Below, piece by piece: positions 1 to 5,219 of a stretch of 5,219 nucleotides of DNA. The stretch comes from Cytophagales bacterium (GTDB lineage: Bacteria; Bacteroidota; Bacteroidia; Cytophagales; JAAEPT01). The notes under the pieces are model-generated. The model saw nothing but the letters and a program-made list of their open reading frames with translations. It was not told where the DNA came from and did no database searches. A program made the translations under genes and the position numbers. The stretch's first letter is position 1; each line of letters opens with the position of its first letter. The DNA is taken from NCBI GenBank assembly GCA_011524675.1, contig WTJX01000506.1, positions 1 through 5,219 of the forward strand, in the 5' to 3' direction.

Positions 1-42
1 TATTACAAAATCTTTAGCATTTTTATCCTCATGATAAGTTGC
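1..42 (+). other. Lipoprotein signal peptide (partial) ending in a lipobox-like Cys
   Basis: Translated in the frame of the glycosidase, these bases give a hydrophobic run (IFSIFILMIS) followed by Cys and then polar residues (NTSFTQ). This is the h-region and lipobox of a type II signal peptide, with the expected basic N-region cut off by the window edge, although one Lys remains at codon 3. Met at -3 is slightly off the usual Leu/Val/Ile. No acidic or lysine-rich surface-export motif follows the Cys closely, so periplasm-facing versus surface-exposed location is undecided. Confidence 0.7.
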
Positions 43-2025
43 AACACAAGCTTTACCCAATATATTGAAGTTGGTGATGAGGAGTTCAAATTTATCATTG
101 AAAAAAATGTAACCGAAAACTCACCAGCGCTAAAAAAAACAATACAACTCCCTTCCTTTGAAAAAGGAACCTATTACCGCCCTTATTCTGGCGGAGTGGC
201 AACAGGAAACAGAGTAGAGGCCGTAGCCTTTAACTCCTTAGAGGAATTGCAAAACTATGAACCACCTATCACTAGAAAGGGACACGGAGGCATCCAAAAT
301 GGTCAATACATACTTCTAAAAATCAAAGAAGATAAGTATTTATCTCTCTTGCCTATGATGTCCAAACACTCGTATGCCAATTTTTTTATACAAAACAACC
401 AACTTCTTATAGCGGCAGATAACTTTGGTAAGGCAAAAATGACAGGAGACATTCCTATGCTCATTTGGTCCTATGGTGCATCTCCTTACGAAGCTACATA
501 CAAAGTATGGAAGATTGCCTTATCATCAGGCTATATCGCTGCCGACTGGAGACAAAACAAAAGCTTCCCTGAAATGTACAATTACATAGGTTGGTGTTCA
601 TGGGAACATTATAAAAGTAAAATATCAGAAAAAATAATCACCGATGCTGCCCACACCTTAGAAAATAACAAAGCACCATTTCGTTGGTTGTTGGTAGATG
701 ACGGTTACCTCACTGCCAACAAAAAGAGAAGCATCATCAGCTTTGAGCCGCACAAAGAAAAGTTTCCAAACGGATGGAAACCCATTACAGACCTAAAAAA
801 GCCTGACAAATTAAAATGGATGGGGGTATGGAGAAATACCTTAGGCTATATGACTGCCATCGCTCCAGAGCATAAGATGAAAGAGCTAGAAAATCATTTG
901 ATAGCAAACAGCAGCTATATGCTTCCCGATGGTACAGAAGAGGGGGCTAAGTTATTTTATGAAACTATGGTGGGCGATAGCAAAAAGAATGGTTTTGACT
1001 TTACCAAGGTAGATTTTCAGTACAAGGCATTTCAACTATACAAAAACACTGAAAATCCAGTCTTGTCTATGAGAAGAAACAATGAGGCACTAGAAAACGC
1101 ATGTAAAAAGTTTGATACCCCATTGCTCAACTGTATTGCGCAGCCAAACATTAACGCTATGCAAACAAAGTACAGTGCCCTCACGCGCTCTAGCCCAGAT
1201 TATAACCAGTCTGATAAAAACAAAAACAAATGTAATGCATATCAAAGCTTCGCGAACCACCTTTGGATGGGACAAACCGTTTGGGGAGACTTAGACATGT
1301 TCCATACCCATGACGAGAGAGATGTGCAACCTATGGCTATTGCAAGGGCTATTTCTGGTGGTCCAGTTTACATCTCAGATGAGCCAAGTAAAATTGTACC
1401 AGAAATATTATTCCCTTTTTGTAACCTAGAAGGTAAAGTTTTTAGAGCAAAAGCACCAGCCACACTATTGCCAGAAAGTTTCTTTATTCACCCTTTCAGA
1501 GACGAGCATGTCTTTAGAGTGGTTGCCCCTTTGGAAAATGAAGTAGCAGCAGTTGCATTATTCAACTTTAGCGAAGCAAACAAAACCCTTTCTTCTTATG
1601 TCTCAGCAAAAGACTATCCTTATGCAGGGGAGTTATTACAACCCTACCAAGGTAAGTGGAAGCTACCAAAAGAGGGCGTACTACTTTATGACCAAATAGA
1701 AAAAAAGGTACTCAGCTTGGATGATACTTTCAACACAGAAGTAGCAAGCTTTAAAGCAAAACTATTTTTACTCTATCCAAAAACAGAAGGTTGGGCAGTG
1801 ATAGGACGTACAGATAAATATTTAGCTGCGTCAACAGTGAAAATAAATTCTATTTCTAGCAAAAAGATTAGCTGTACCATGATGGAGTCTGGTCCTTTGA
1901 CGGTGTGGAGTGAAAGCGGAAAGCCAAAAATCAAAGGAGCTAAATTTAAATCAATAGGGGATAAGTTGTATGTTGCAGATATGAAAGTTGAAAAAGGAGA
2001 AAAAGAAATCACCATCACACGTTAA
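1..2025 (+). CDS. Lipoprotein glycoside hydrolase, GH36 raffinose synthase/Sip1-like (alpha-galactosidase type), 5'-partial
   Basis: This probable exo-acting glycosidase of the GH36 raffinose synthase/seed-imbibition branch is likely tethered to the envelope and removes alpha-galactosyl units. Residues are numbered from the ATG at base 31. Visible motifs are GWCSWEHY (187-194), LLVDDGYL (220-227), KVDFQ (326-330, Asp328 the likely nucleophile) and GDLDMF (419-424, matching plant PDWDMF, with the general acid/base Asp among D420/D422). AISGGPVYISDEP (440-452) follows, as in plant homologues. The N-terminal ~180 residues should be the family's beta-sandwich, the middle a (beta/alpha)8 barrel, and ~550-664 a C-terminal beta domain. 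The ATG at 31 is probably not the start: the frame is open to base 1, and the upstream codons read YYKIFSIFIL before MISC, a hydrophobic signal with a lipobox-like end and Cys at bases 40-42. Family membership is confident; substrate, and hydrolase versus transferase activity, are not. Confidence 0.88.
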   Translation, partial: YYKIFSIFILMISCNTSFTQYIEVGDEEFKFIIEKNVTENSPALKKTIQLPSFEKGTYYRPYSGGVATGNRVEAVAFNSLEELQNYEPPITRKGHGGIQNGQYILLKIKEDKYLSLLPMMSKHSYANFFIQNNQLLIAADNFGKAKMTGDIPMLIWSYGASPYEATYKVWKIALSSGYIAADWRQNKSFPEMYNYIGWCSWEHYKSKISEKIITDAAHTLENNKAPFRWLLVDDGYLTANKKRSIISFEPHKEKFPNGWKPITDLKKPDKLKWMGVWRNTLGYMTAIAPEHKMKELENHLIANSSYMLPDGTEEGAKLFYETMVGDSKKNGFDFTKVDFQYKAFQLYKNTENPVLSMRRNNEALENACKKFDTPLLNCIAQPNINAMQTKYSALTRSSPDYNQSDKNKNKCNAYQSFANHLWMGQTVWGDLDMFHTHDERDVQPMAIARAISGGPVYISDEPSKIVPEILFPFCNLEGKVFRAKAPATLLPESFFIHPFRDEHVFRVVAPLENEVAAVALFNFSEANKTLSSYVSAKDYPYAGELLQPYQGKWKLPKEGVLLYDQIEKKVLSLDDTFNTEVASFKAKLFLLYPKTEGWAVIGRTDKYLAASTVKINSISSKKISCTMMESGPLTVWSESGKPKIKGAKFKSIGDKLYVADMKVEKGEKEITITR

Positions 2026-2050
2026 GCAACTTATTCCTACTCAATAATTC

Positions 2051-2101
2051 CAAATAGCAAATAGCAAAAAACAAACTTTGTTTTTTGCTATTTGTTATCT
2101 G
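2051..2101. repeat. Heptad-periodic inverted repeat
   Basis: The hairpin is written in 7-base units. On the left are CAAATAG (2051-2057), an identical CAAATAG (2058-2064) and CAAAAAA (2065-2071). On the right are TTTTTTG (2081-2087), CTATTTG (2088-2094) and TTATCTG (2095-2101). CTATTTG and TTTTTTG are exact complements of left-hand units. This suggests the structure arose by duplication of short heptamers as well as by selection for a terminator. Confidence 0.6.
2054..2098. terminator. Probable bidirectional terminator, 22-bp inverted repeat between convergent genes
   Basis: Bases 2054-2075 pair with 2077-2098 across a one-base centre, with a single G-U pair. The inner 18 bp (2058-2075 with 2077-2094) are perfect, although in RNA the innermost pairs must open to form a loop. 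It sits 28 bases after the glycosidase stop and 37 bases beyond the stop of the opposing gene, where a shared terminator is expected. The inner arms are A-rich on the left and T-rich on the right, so either strand yields a hairpin with a U-rich 3' arm. There is no pure U tail. Confidence 0.65.
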
Positions 2102-2135
2102 TGATTTCATTCACTTTGTACCATTCTACGCCAAG

Positions 2136-4058
2136 TTAGTCTGCTTGTTTTTTCTTACCTAACCTACTCAAATATTCAGTAATAGGTATTTCAAAGCCAG
2201 TTACAATGAACGGCTTCCTCTTATCATTGATTTGGATGAACGCCCCACCTACATGTGCATCTAAATGATTGAAAAACCTAAAACCTACTGCACTTCCAAA
2301 AGAAGCTTTGTCAATAGTATGTTCTGTTTCCGTTTGTAATGCTTGCACTTGGTAGAGTAATCCAGAACCATAAAGTAGGAGATAACATTGTTCTAACAAA
2401 GGGGTTTGCTGTTGTATAGGATTATTATCCTCAAAAACTATTTTCTTATAAAAATCTATGAGTTTTACCCTTAGTCCTATTTTTTCTGCGGCAAAGCTAA
2501 ATTGTTCTCCTCGATAGCTTGGCAAATAATTGAAGCCTACCGTAAAGTGAAAATTGACACGCGATGAAATATTACTCATATATTTTTCTGATAAGTACAG
2601 AATAAGGTCCTCTACACGAATGTCAACTTTGTTGGAGTCTTGATCTATGATGATGTATTTTTCTAAGCTAGCAATGTCAGACATAAGCCTAGCATTCGCT
2701 ATAGTAGGAAACATATTACCTACACTAGAGATGAGCTTACCTATTTGGTCGTAACTGCTTGCATTATCCAAATTAGTAATCACACGAAACAACAAAGCAA
2801 AGTTTTTTTGGACATCGGATACATTGATTCCAAGAATATCATTTAATTTTTCTAAGAGATGTGCATACTGGTTTTTATCTATTTCTTTGCCTAGACTATC
2901 CAAATCTGTTATTAATGTAGCAAGTCCGTTAAATTTAGGAATCAATGGAATGGCTTTGGGGATAATACGATTGATGCCAAGGCTAGTAATATCATATATT
3001 TTTTGCACTTCATCATGGTGACTATTTTCTGCACTACTAGCATAATATATCAGATGGCTAAGTTCTTCTATAATCTCTTGCTCCTTTTCGCTAAGCTTAG
3101 CGACCTCTTTATCAGTCAATTCTTTGTACGACAAATTTTTTAAAGAATCAAGAAGACGACTACTCAAAGATTTGATCTTCTCTTCGTTTGCAGAACTTAC
3201 TTCTAATGGTGGATTGAGTATAATATTAGAAAACTTCAAATTTATCGAAATGATATCTCCTGCTTCATCATATATATCTTTCAATTCATTACTTAAGCTG
3301 TTAAAAGCAACTTTGGTTAATGAGTCCATATTTGATGTATCTGAAGCTAAAAACATATGATATTTCGAGTTTTCTTTAAAAGACAATTCGTCAAATTCTT
3401 TTTGAAAGAAACCCAACTTTTGCAAGTCAACATTGTTTCTACAGACTTCTAAAAAAAGATCACTCAACACATAACTCAGCTGGTTACCATTGATAAGGCT
3501 ATCCTCTTTTAACTTATACAGCTGTTGAATCCGAGGCAAAAAATCACTTACACCCTCACTTGTTGTATAATCTAAATTGTCAGACTTATTTTTTTGTTTA
3601 TTATCATCATTATAACCCTCTTTATAAATATGAAAAAGAGAATCTAAATCATTTACTTGACTACGCCTAATAATCAAATAGGCTTCTGTGATACCCAGTA
3701 CAATAGCCAACTCGGCACTATTTTCTAGCAAAGACTTTTTGATGACATTCTTGTCTTTGTGTTCCAGCAGTGTATTCAAAACTTGATCCGCATAATGATA
3801 GGTGAGATAAGGACCTTTGTTAAAGGTTTTATTCAATAAAATGCGCTTCACTAACTCCTTCTTTACCTCATCTTGTTTTTCAGAAATAATTTCTCCCAAA
3901 AGTTCTACATCGAGTACCCCTTTTTGAAATAATACCTCATCGGCACCGACAGATAAACTAGCAGGTCCTATTTGTGCATAATTATGAAATACCGCACAGG
4001 AGAATAATAATAAAATATATTTTTTTAAATTAGTCATAAGTTTCTTTATTAAGTTCAT
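2136..4058 (-). CDS. Exported protein of unknown family, helical body with beta-rich C-terminus
   Basis: I do not recognise this 640-residue protein. A Sec signal peptide is clear: basic LKK before ILLLFSCAVF, then likely cleavage in NYA|Q (after residue 28), a common Bacteroidota pattern. Residues ~40-500 look mainly alpha-helical, with heptad-like Leu/Ile/Lys/Glu stretches and a hydrophilic Asn/Lys/Asp linker near 149-163. From ~500 the character changes to alternating beta strands rich in Gly and aromatics: 500-513, 520-536, 559-574, 585-610 and 616-630. This resembles the end of an outer-membrane barrel, but the protein ends in a basic GKKKQAD tail, not a terminal aromatic, so barrel insertion is inference. 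Met8 (base 4037) is an equally good start and gives a more compact signal peptide. The gene converges on the glycosidase and diverges from the gene at 4174. No catalytic motif is visible. Confidence 0.85.
   Translation of the reverse strand: MNLIKKLMTNLKKYILLLFSCAVFHNYAQIGPASLSVGADEVLFQKGVLDVELLGEIISEKQDEVKKELVKRILLNKTFNKGPYLTYHYADQVLNTLLEHKDKNVIKKSLLENSAELAIVLGITEAYLIIRRSQVNDLDSLFHIYKEGYNDDNKQKNKSDNLDYTTSEGVSDFLPRIQQLYKLKEDSLINGNQLSYVLSDLFLEVCRNNVDLQKLGFFQKEFDELSFKENSKYHMFLASDTSNMDSLTKVAFNSLSNELKDIYDEAGDIISINLKFSNIILNPPLEVSSANEEKIKSLSSRLLDSLKNLSYKELTDKEVAKLSEKEQEIIEELSHLIYYASSAENSHHDEVQKIYDITSLGINRIIPKAIPLIPKFNGLATLITDLDSLGKEIDKNQYAHLLEKLNDILGINVSDVQKNFALLFRVITNLDNASSYDQIGKLISSVGNMFPTIANARLMSDIASLEKYIIIDQDSNKVDIRVEDLILYLSEKYMSNISSRVNFHFTVGFNYLPSYRGEQFSFAAEKIGLRVKLIDFYKKIVFEDNNPIQQQTPLLEQCYLLLYGSGLLYQVQALQTETEHTIDKASFGSAVGFRFFNHLDAHVGGAFIQINDKRKPFIVTGFEIPITEYLSRLGKKKQAD
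3975..4058 (-). other. Sec signal peptide of the 640-residue protein
   Basis: Residues 1-28 contain the basic N-region (two Lys pairs, at 5-6 and 12-13), the hydrophobic core ILLLFSCAVF and the small-residue cleavage site NYA before Gln29. The internal Cys21 has Phe at -2 and is followed by more hydrophobic residues, so a lipoprotein reading is less likely than signal peptidase I cleavage. Confidence 0.7.
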
Positions 4059-4060
4059 AA

Positions 4061-4068
4061 CAAATTTA
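4061..4068 (-). promoter_or_regulatory. Possible Bacteroidota -7 box (TAAATTTG)
   Basis: On the minus strand this octamer matches the Bacteroidota -7 consensus TAnnTTTG exactly. It ends two bases before the ATG at 4058, so transcription from it would begin around or just after that codon and leave Met8 (4037) as the usable start. No convincing -33 TTG element lies at the usual distance upstream, and the region is AT-rich enough for a chance match. Confidence 0.25.
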
Positions 4069-4105
4069 ATAATGCTTTATATATTATAACCCCTATATTT
4101 TAAAG

Positions 4106-4134
4106 TAAAAAACCTGTTTTTGTACAGTTTTTTA
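4106..4134. promoter_or_regulatory. A/T-flanked dyad in the divergent intergenic region
   Basis: CTGT (4114-4117) pairs with ACAG (4124-4127) around a 6-base loop, and the stem continues past a bulged C (4113) with TAAAAAA (4106-4112) against TTTTTTA (4128-4134). An operator, a leader hairpin, or an attenuator for the gene at 4174 are all possible. As RNA on the plus strand it has the shape of an intrinsic terminator, but it lies 40 bases before a start codon and not after a gene. Confidence 0.35.
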
Positions 4135-4148
4135 GGTGTTAACATAAT
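4120..4148 (+). promoter_or_regulatory. Weak sigma70-like promoter candidate for the 238-residue gene
   Basis: TTGTAC (4120-4125) and CATAAT (4143-4148) are spaced by 17 bases, resembling -35/-10 elements, and lie just upstream of the start at 4174. The -35 half overlaps the dyad at 4106-4134, which would fit repressor control. Bacteroidota use a different primary promoter consensus, and no good TAnnTTTG is present on this strand here, so this is tentative. Confidence 0.2.
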
Positions 4149-4173
4149 AAAAACTAACTAAATAAAATATTTT

Positions 4174-4248
4174 ATGAATTGTATCTACTTGAATCTACGT
4201 TACTATCTATTATTAGTCATCTTAATCTTTGGCATAAAGTTATATGCC
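4174..4248 (+). other. Sec signal peptide of the 238-residue protein
   Basis: Residues 1-25 have an uncharged-to-weakly-basic N-region with one Arg, a long aliphatic core, and a small-residue site at LYA before TGSSS. Cys3 is too close to the N-terminus to be a lipidation site. A retained N-terminal anchor is the alternative. Confidence 0.65.
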
Positions 4249-4890
4249 ACAGGATCATCAAGTTTAGAGTCTGAGATTATACCCATCTCAATAAATAAGG
4301 ATGGAAACATCTTATGTAAGACACGATTTACTAAGAATGAAATGGGTGCATATAGAGGGATGGAGGTAAAATATGGTTTTTGTGTCATCACCAAAAAATC
4401 TATTATTCAGTATCAGGGAATAGTGATTGACGAGGATGAAATAGAAAATGATGATAGTGTAGAAAAATATTGGGAAGAAAGAAATTTTTGGGATAGAATG
4501 TTTAAGTCAAAAACGAGTACACAGCAGCTACAAACTATAGTACAAAAGGTCTTGAAAAATAAATTCACCTTCGACAGCCTCAATGCAGATGACTATAAAA
4601 TAGAGAAGGAATACTCATTCGCGGAAATTCAACAATCCAAACAAATTGACCTTACTACGGTTAAACTTCACGCACTATATGGAGCAAAAAGCAGTAGTCA
4701 TTTCCAAAGTAATAACATTCAAGTAGCGTATGATTTTGGTCATGTGCTATTGACCTCAAACTATGAAGACCCTGACTCAGAGGGAGGATTTACTTTTGAC
4801 TACTTCAATCCATGGATCAACAAACAAGGAGAGGAAGAGAATATAGGGTTTGAAATTTTTTCGGTTACAGGGGTTTTATTTATAGACTAG
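4174..4890 (+). CDS. Small exported protein of unknown function
   Basis: This 238-residue protein belongs to no family I recognise. It begins with a Sec-type signal peptide: Arg9, a strong hydrophobic core (YYLLLVILIFGI, 10-21) and likely cleavage after LYA (residue 25). The mature part is mixed alpha/beta. Residues 33-85 look like beta strands and carry the protein's only two non-signal cysteines (48 and 70), which could form a disulfide. An acidic stretch (DEDEIENDD, 86-94) and an aromatic-rich helix (YWEERNFWDRMF, 99-110) follow. The rest ends in several short strands (VAYDFGHVLLTS, GFTFDYF, GFEIFSVTGVLFI). The start is supported by the signal peptide beginning at this ATG. No Shine-Dalgarno is visible, only an A-rich leader. 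The gene is divergent from the 640-residue gene, 115 bases apart. It could be periplasmic or secreted; no enzyme motif is seen. Confidence 0.8.
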   Translation: MNCIYLNLRYYLLLVILIFGIKLYATGSSSLESEIIPISINKDGNILCKTRFTKNEMGAYRGMEVKYGFCVITKKSIIQYQGIVIDEDEIENDDSVEKYWEERNFWDRMFKSKTSTQQLQTIVQKVLKNKFTFDSLNADDYKIEKEYSFAEIQQSKQIDLTTVKLHALYGAKSSSHFQSNNIQVAYDFGHVLLTSNYEDPDSEGGFTFDYFNPWINKQGEEENIGFEIFSVTGVLFID

Positions 4891-4981
4891 CTCTAGCTTA
4901 TCATTTTATTTTTTTTGCATTAGCATTCATAAAACTAGCTATTGTTCTATTGATAGCGAAGTGCTAACTAACGGATTAAGC

Positions 4982-5018
4982 ACAAAAGACAAAGATTTGA
5001 TTTTGTCTTTTGTTATCT
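4982..5018 (+). terminator. Probable terminator after the 238-residue gene, heptad-periodic hairpin
   Basis: Bases 4982-4993 pair perfectly with 5002-5013 (12 bp) around an 8-base loop. The right arm is T-rich and is followed by TTATCT. It lies 91 bases past the stop codon at 4888-4890, the best terminator candidate downstream of that gene. Left units CAAAAGA (4983-4989) and CAAAGAT (4990-4996), and right units GATTTTG (4999-5005), TCTTTTG (5006-5012) and TTATCTA (5013-5019), are 7 bases long. The 10-base ending TTTGTTATCT (5009-5018) is identical to 2091-2100 in the other hairpin. Confidence 0.55.
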
Positions 5019-5131
5019 AACGACTCTAAACTTTTGGCGTTTCTTTATAGTGGAGACTTAATTTTTTGAGCTGTAAAAAACTTATATGTTCTATTATATA
5101 GTAAAGCAAAAACTAAATTACTGCCGAATAG

Positions 5132-5159
5132 TACGAAGTATAAAGTACCAAGTACCACG
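5132..5159. repeat. Tandem degenerate heptamer, four units of consensus TACNAAG
   Basis: Four consecutive 7-base units start at 5132, 5139, 5146 and 5153. The first is TACGAAG and the third TACCAAG; the second and fourth differ from the consensus at one position each. The period is not a multiple of three and no gene covers it, so it is an intergenic microsatellite-like repeat of unknown function. Confidence 0.7.
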
Positions 5160-5195
5160 ATAAAGAAAGCATTTAAAAAAGATAGTGTACTGACT

Positions 5196-5209
5196 TTTAA
5201 GTACTTAAA
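5196..5209. repeat. 14-bp perfect palindrome TTTAAGTACTTAAA
   Basis: The sequence is its own reverse complement, centred on GTAC. It lies 10 bases from the right edge. It could be an operator for a gene beyond the window or a chance product of AT-rich sequence; nothing here decides. Confidence 0.35.
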
Positions 5210-5219
5210 CAACTTAAAA

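Larger units (their letters stand above)
4891..5219. other. Non-coding stretch with repeats, no convincing gene
   Basis: No open frame of protein-like composition is present on either strand. The stretch contains a hairpin (4982-5013), a tandem heptamer block (5132-5159) and a palindrome (5196-5209). It is AT-rich with many homopolymer runs. The next gene, if any, starts beyond the right edge. Confidence 0.7.

Noticed and set aside
1090..1294. Open frames on both strands inside the glycosidase gene.
   Set aside because: They lie wholly within the conserved catalytic region of a well-supported gene and have no domain or initiation support.
1773..2018. An 81-codon minus-strand frame at the end of the glycosidase gene.
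   Set aside because: It is antisense to the C-terminal beta domain; its hydrophobic look comes from the reverse complement of Lys/Glu-rich codons.
2824..3360. Two plus-strand frames antisense to the 640-residue gene.
   Set aside because: They mirror the codon pattern of the real gene and have no signal, motif or separate start context.
3993..4001. A lipobox reading of LFSC in the signal peptide of the 640-residue protein.
   Set aside because: Phe at -2 is atypical, and hydrophobic residues continue past the Cys to a better NYA|Q cleavage site.
4886..4917. A possible terminator immediately after the 238-residue gene (AGCTCTAGCT followed by a T-run).
   Set aside because: The stem would be four base pairs with a two-base loop, too tight to form; the hairpin at 4982-5013 is much stronger.
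4943..5101. Repeated TGTTCTATT at 4943-4951 and 5087-5095.
   Set aside because: A nine-base match in AT-rich DNA within 150 bases is not strong enough to call a repeat.
5086..5163. A 25-codon plus-strand frame from ATG to TAA running through the heptamer block.
   Set aside because: About a third of it is repeat translated by chance, its composition is not protein-like, and it has no ribosome binding context.
1..5219. CRISPR array, tRNA or rRNA genes, insertion sequence.
   Set aside because: There are no spaced identical repeats of CRISPR length, no cloverleaf or rRNA-like segments, and no transposase or flanking terminal repeats.

Overview
The window looks like a piece of an AT-rich Bacteroidota genome, probably a free-living Cytophagia- or Flavobacteriia-like lineage. 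The evidence is indirect: low GC, no Shine-Dalgarno motifs before the starts, a signal peptide ending in the Ala|Gln cleavage common in this phylum, a glycosidase exported as a lipoprotein, and intergenic DNA built on a 7-bp period. The genus cannot be told from the sequence.

Layout. Bases 1-2025 (+) hold most of a lipoprotein glycoside hydrolase of the GH36 raffinose synthase/Sip1-like branch (alpha-galactosidase type). Its true start lies upstream of the window. Bases 2026-2135 separate two convergent genes and carry a near-perfect 22-bp inverted repeat, a likely bidirectional terminator, whose arms are made of 7-bp units. Bases 2136-4058 (-) encode a 640-residue exported protein of unknown family, with a long helical body and a beta-rich, outer-membrane-like C-terminus. 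Bases 4059-4173 are a divergent intergenic region with an A/T-flanked dyad and only weak promoter candidates. Bases 4174-4890 (+) encode a 238-residue exported protein of unknown function. Bases 4891-5219 carry no convincing gene. They hold a second 7-bp-periodic hairpin (probable terminator), a short tandem array of a degenerate heptamer, and a 14-bp palindrome near the edge.

How the genes relate. All three products carry export signals, so the window encodes cell-envelope or secreted functions. The glycosidase faces away from the other two and is insulated by the hairpin, so nothing links it to them. The two unknown genes are divergent and could share a control region, but that is inference. 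No SusC/SusD pair, sulfatase, transporter or regulator is visible, so a polysaccharide utilisation locus cannot be claimed.

I do not see a clear new multi-gene system. The points most worth following are the shared heptad architecture of three separate intergenic elements and the unclassified 640-residue exported protein.
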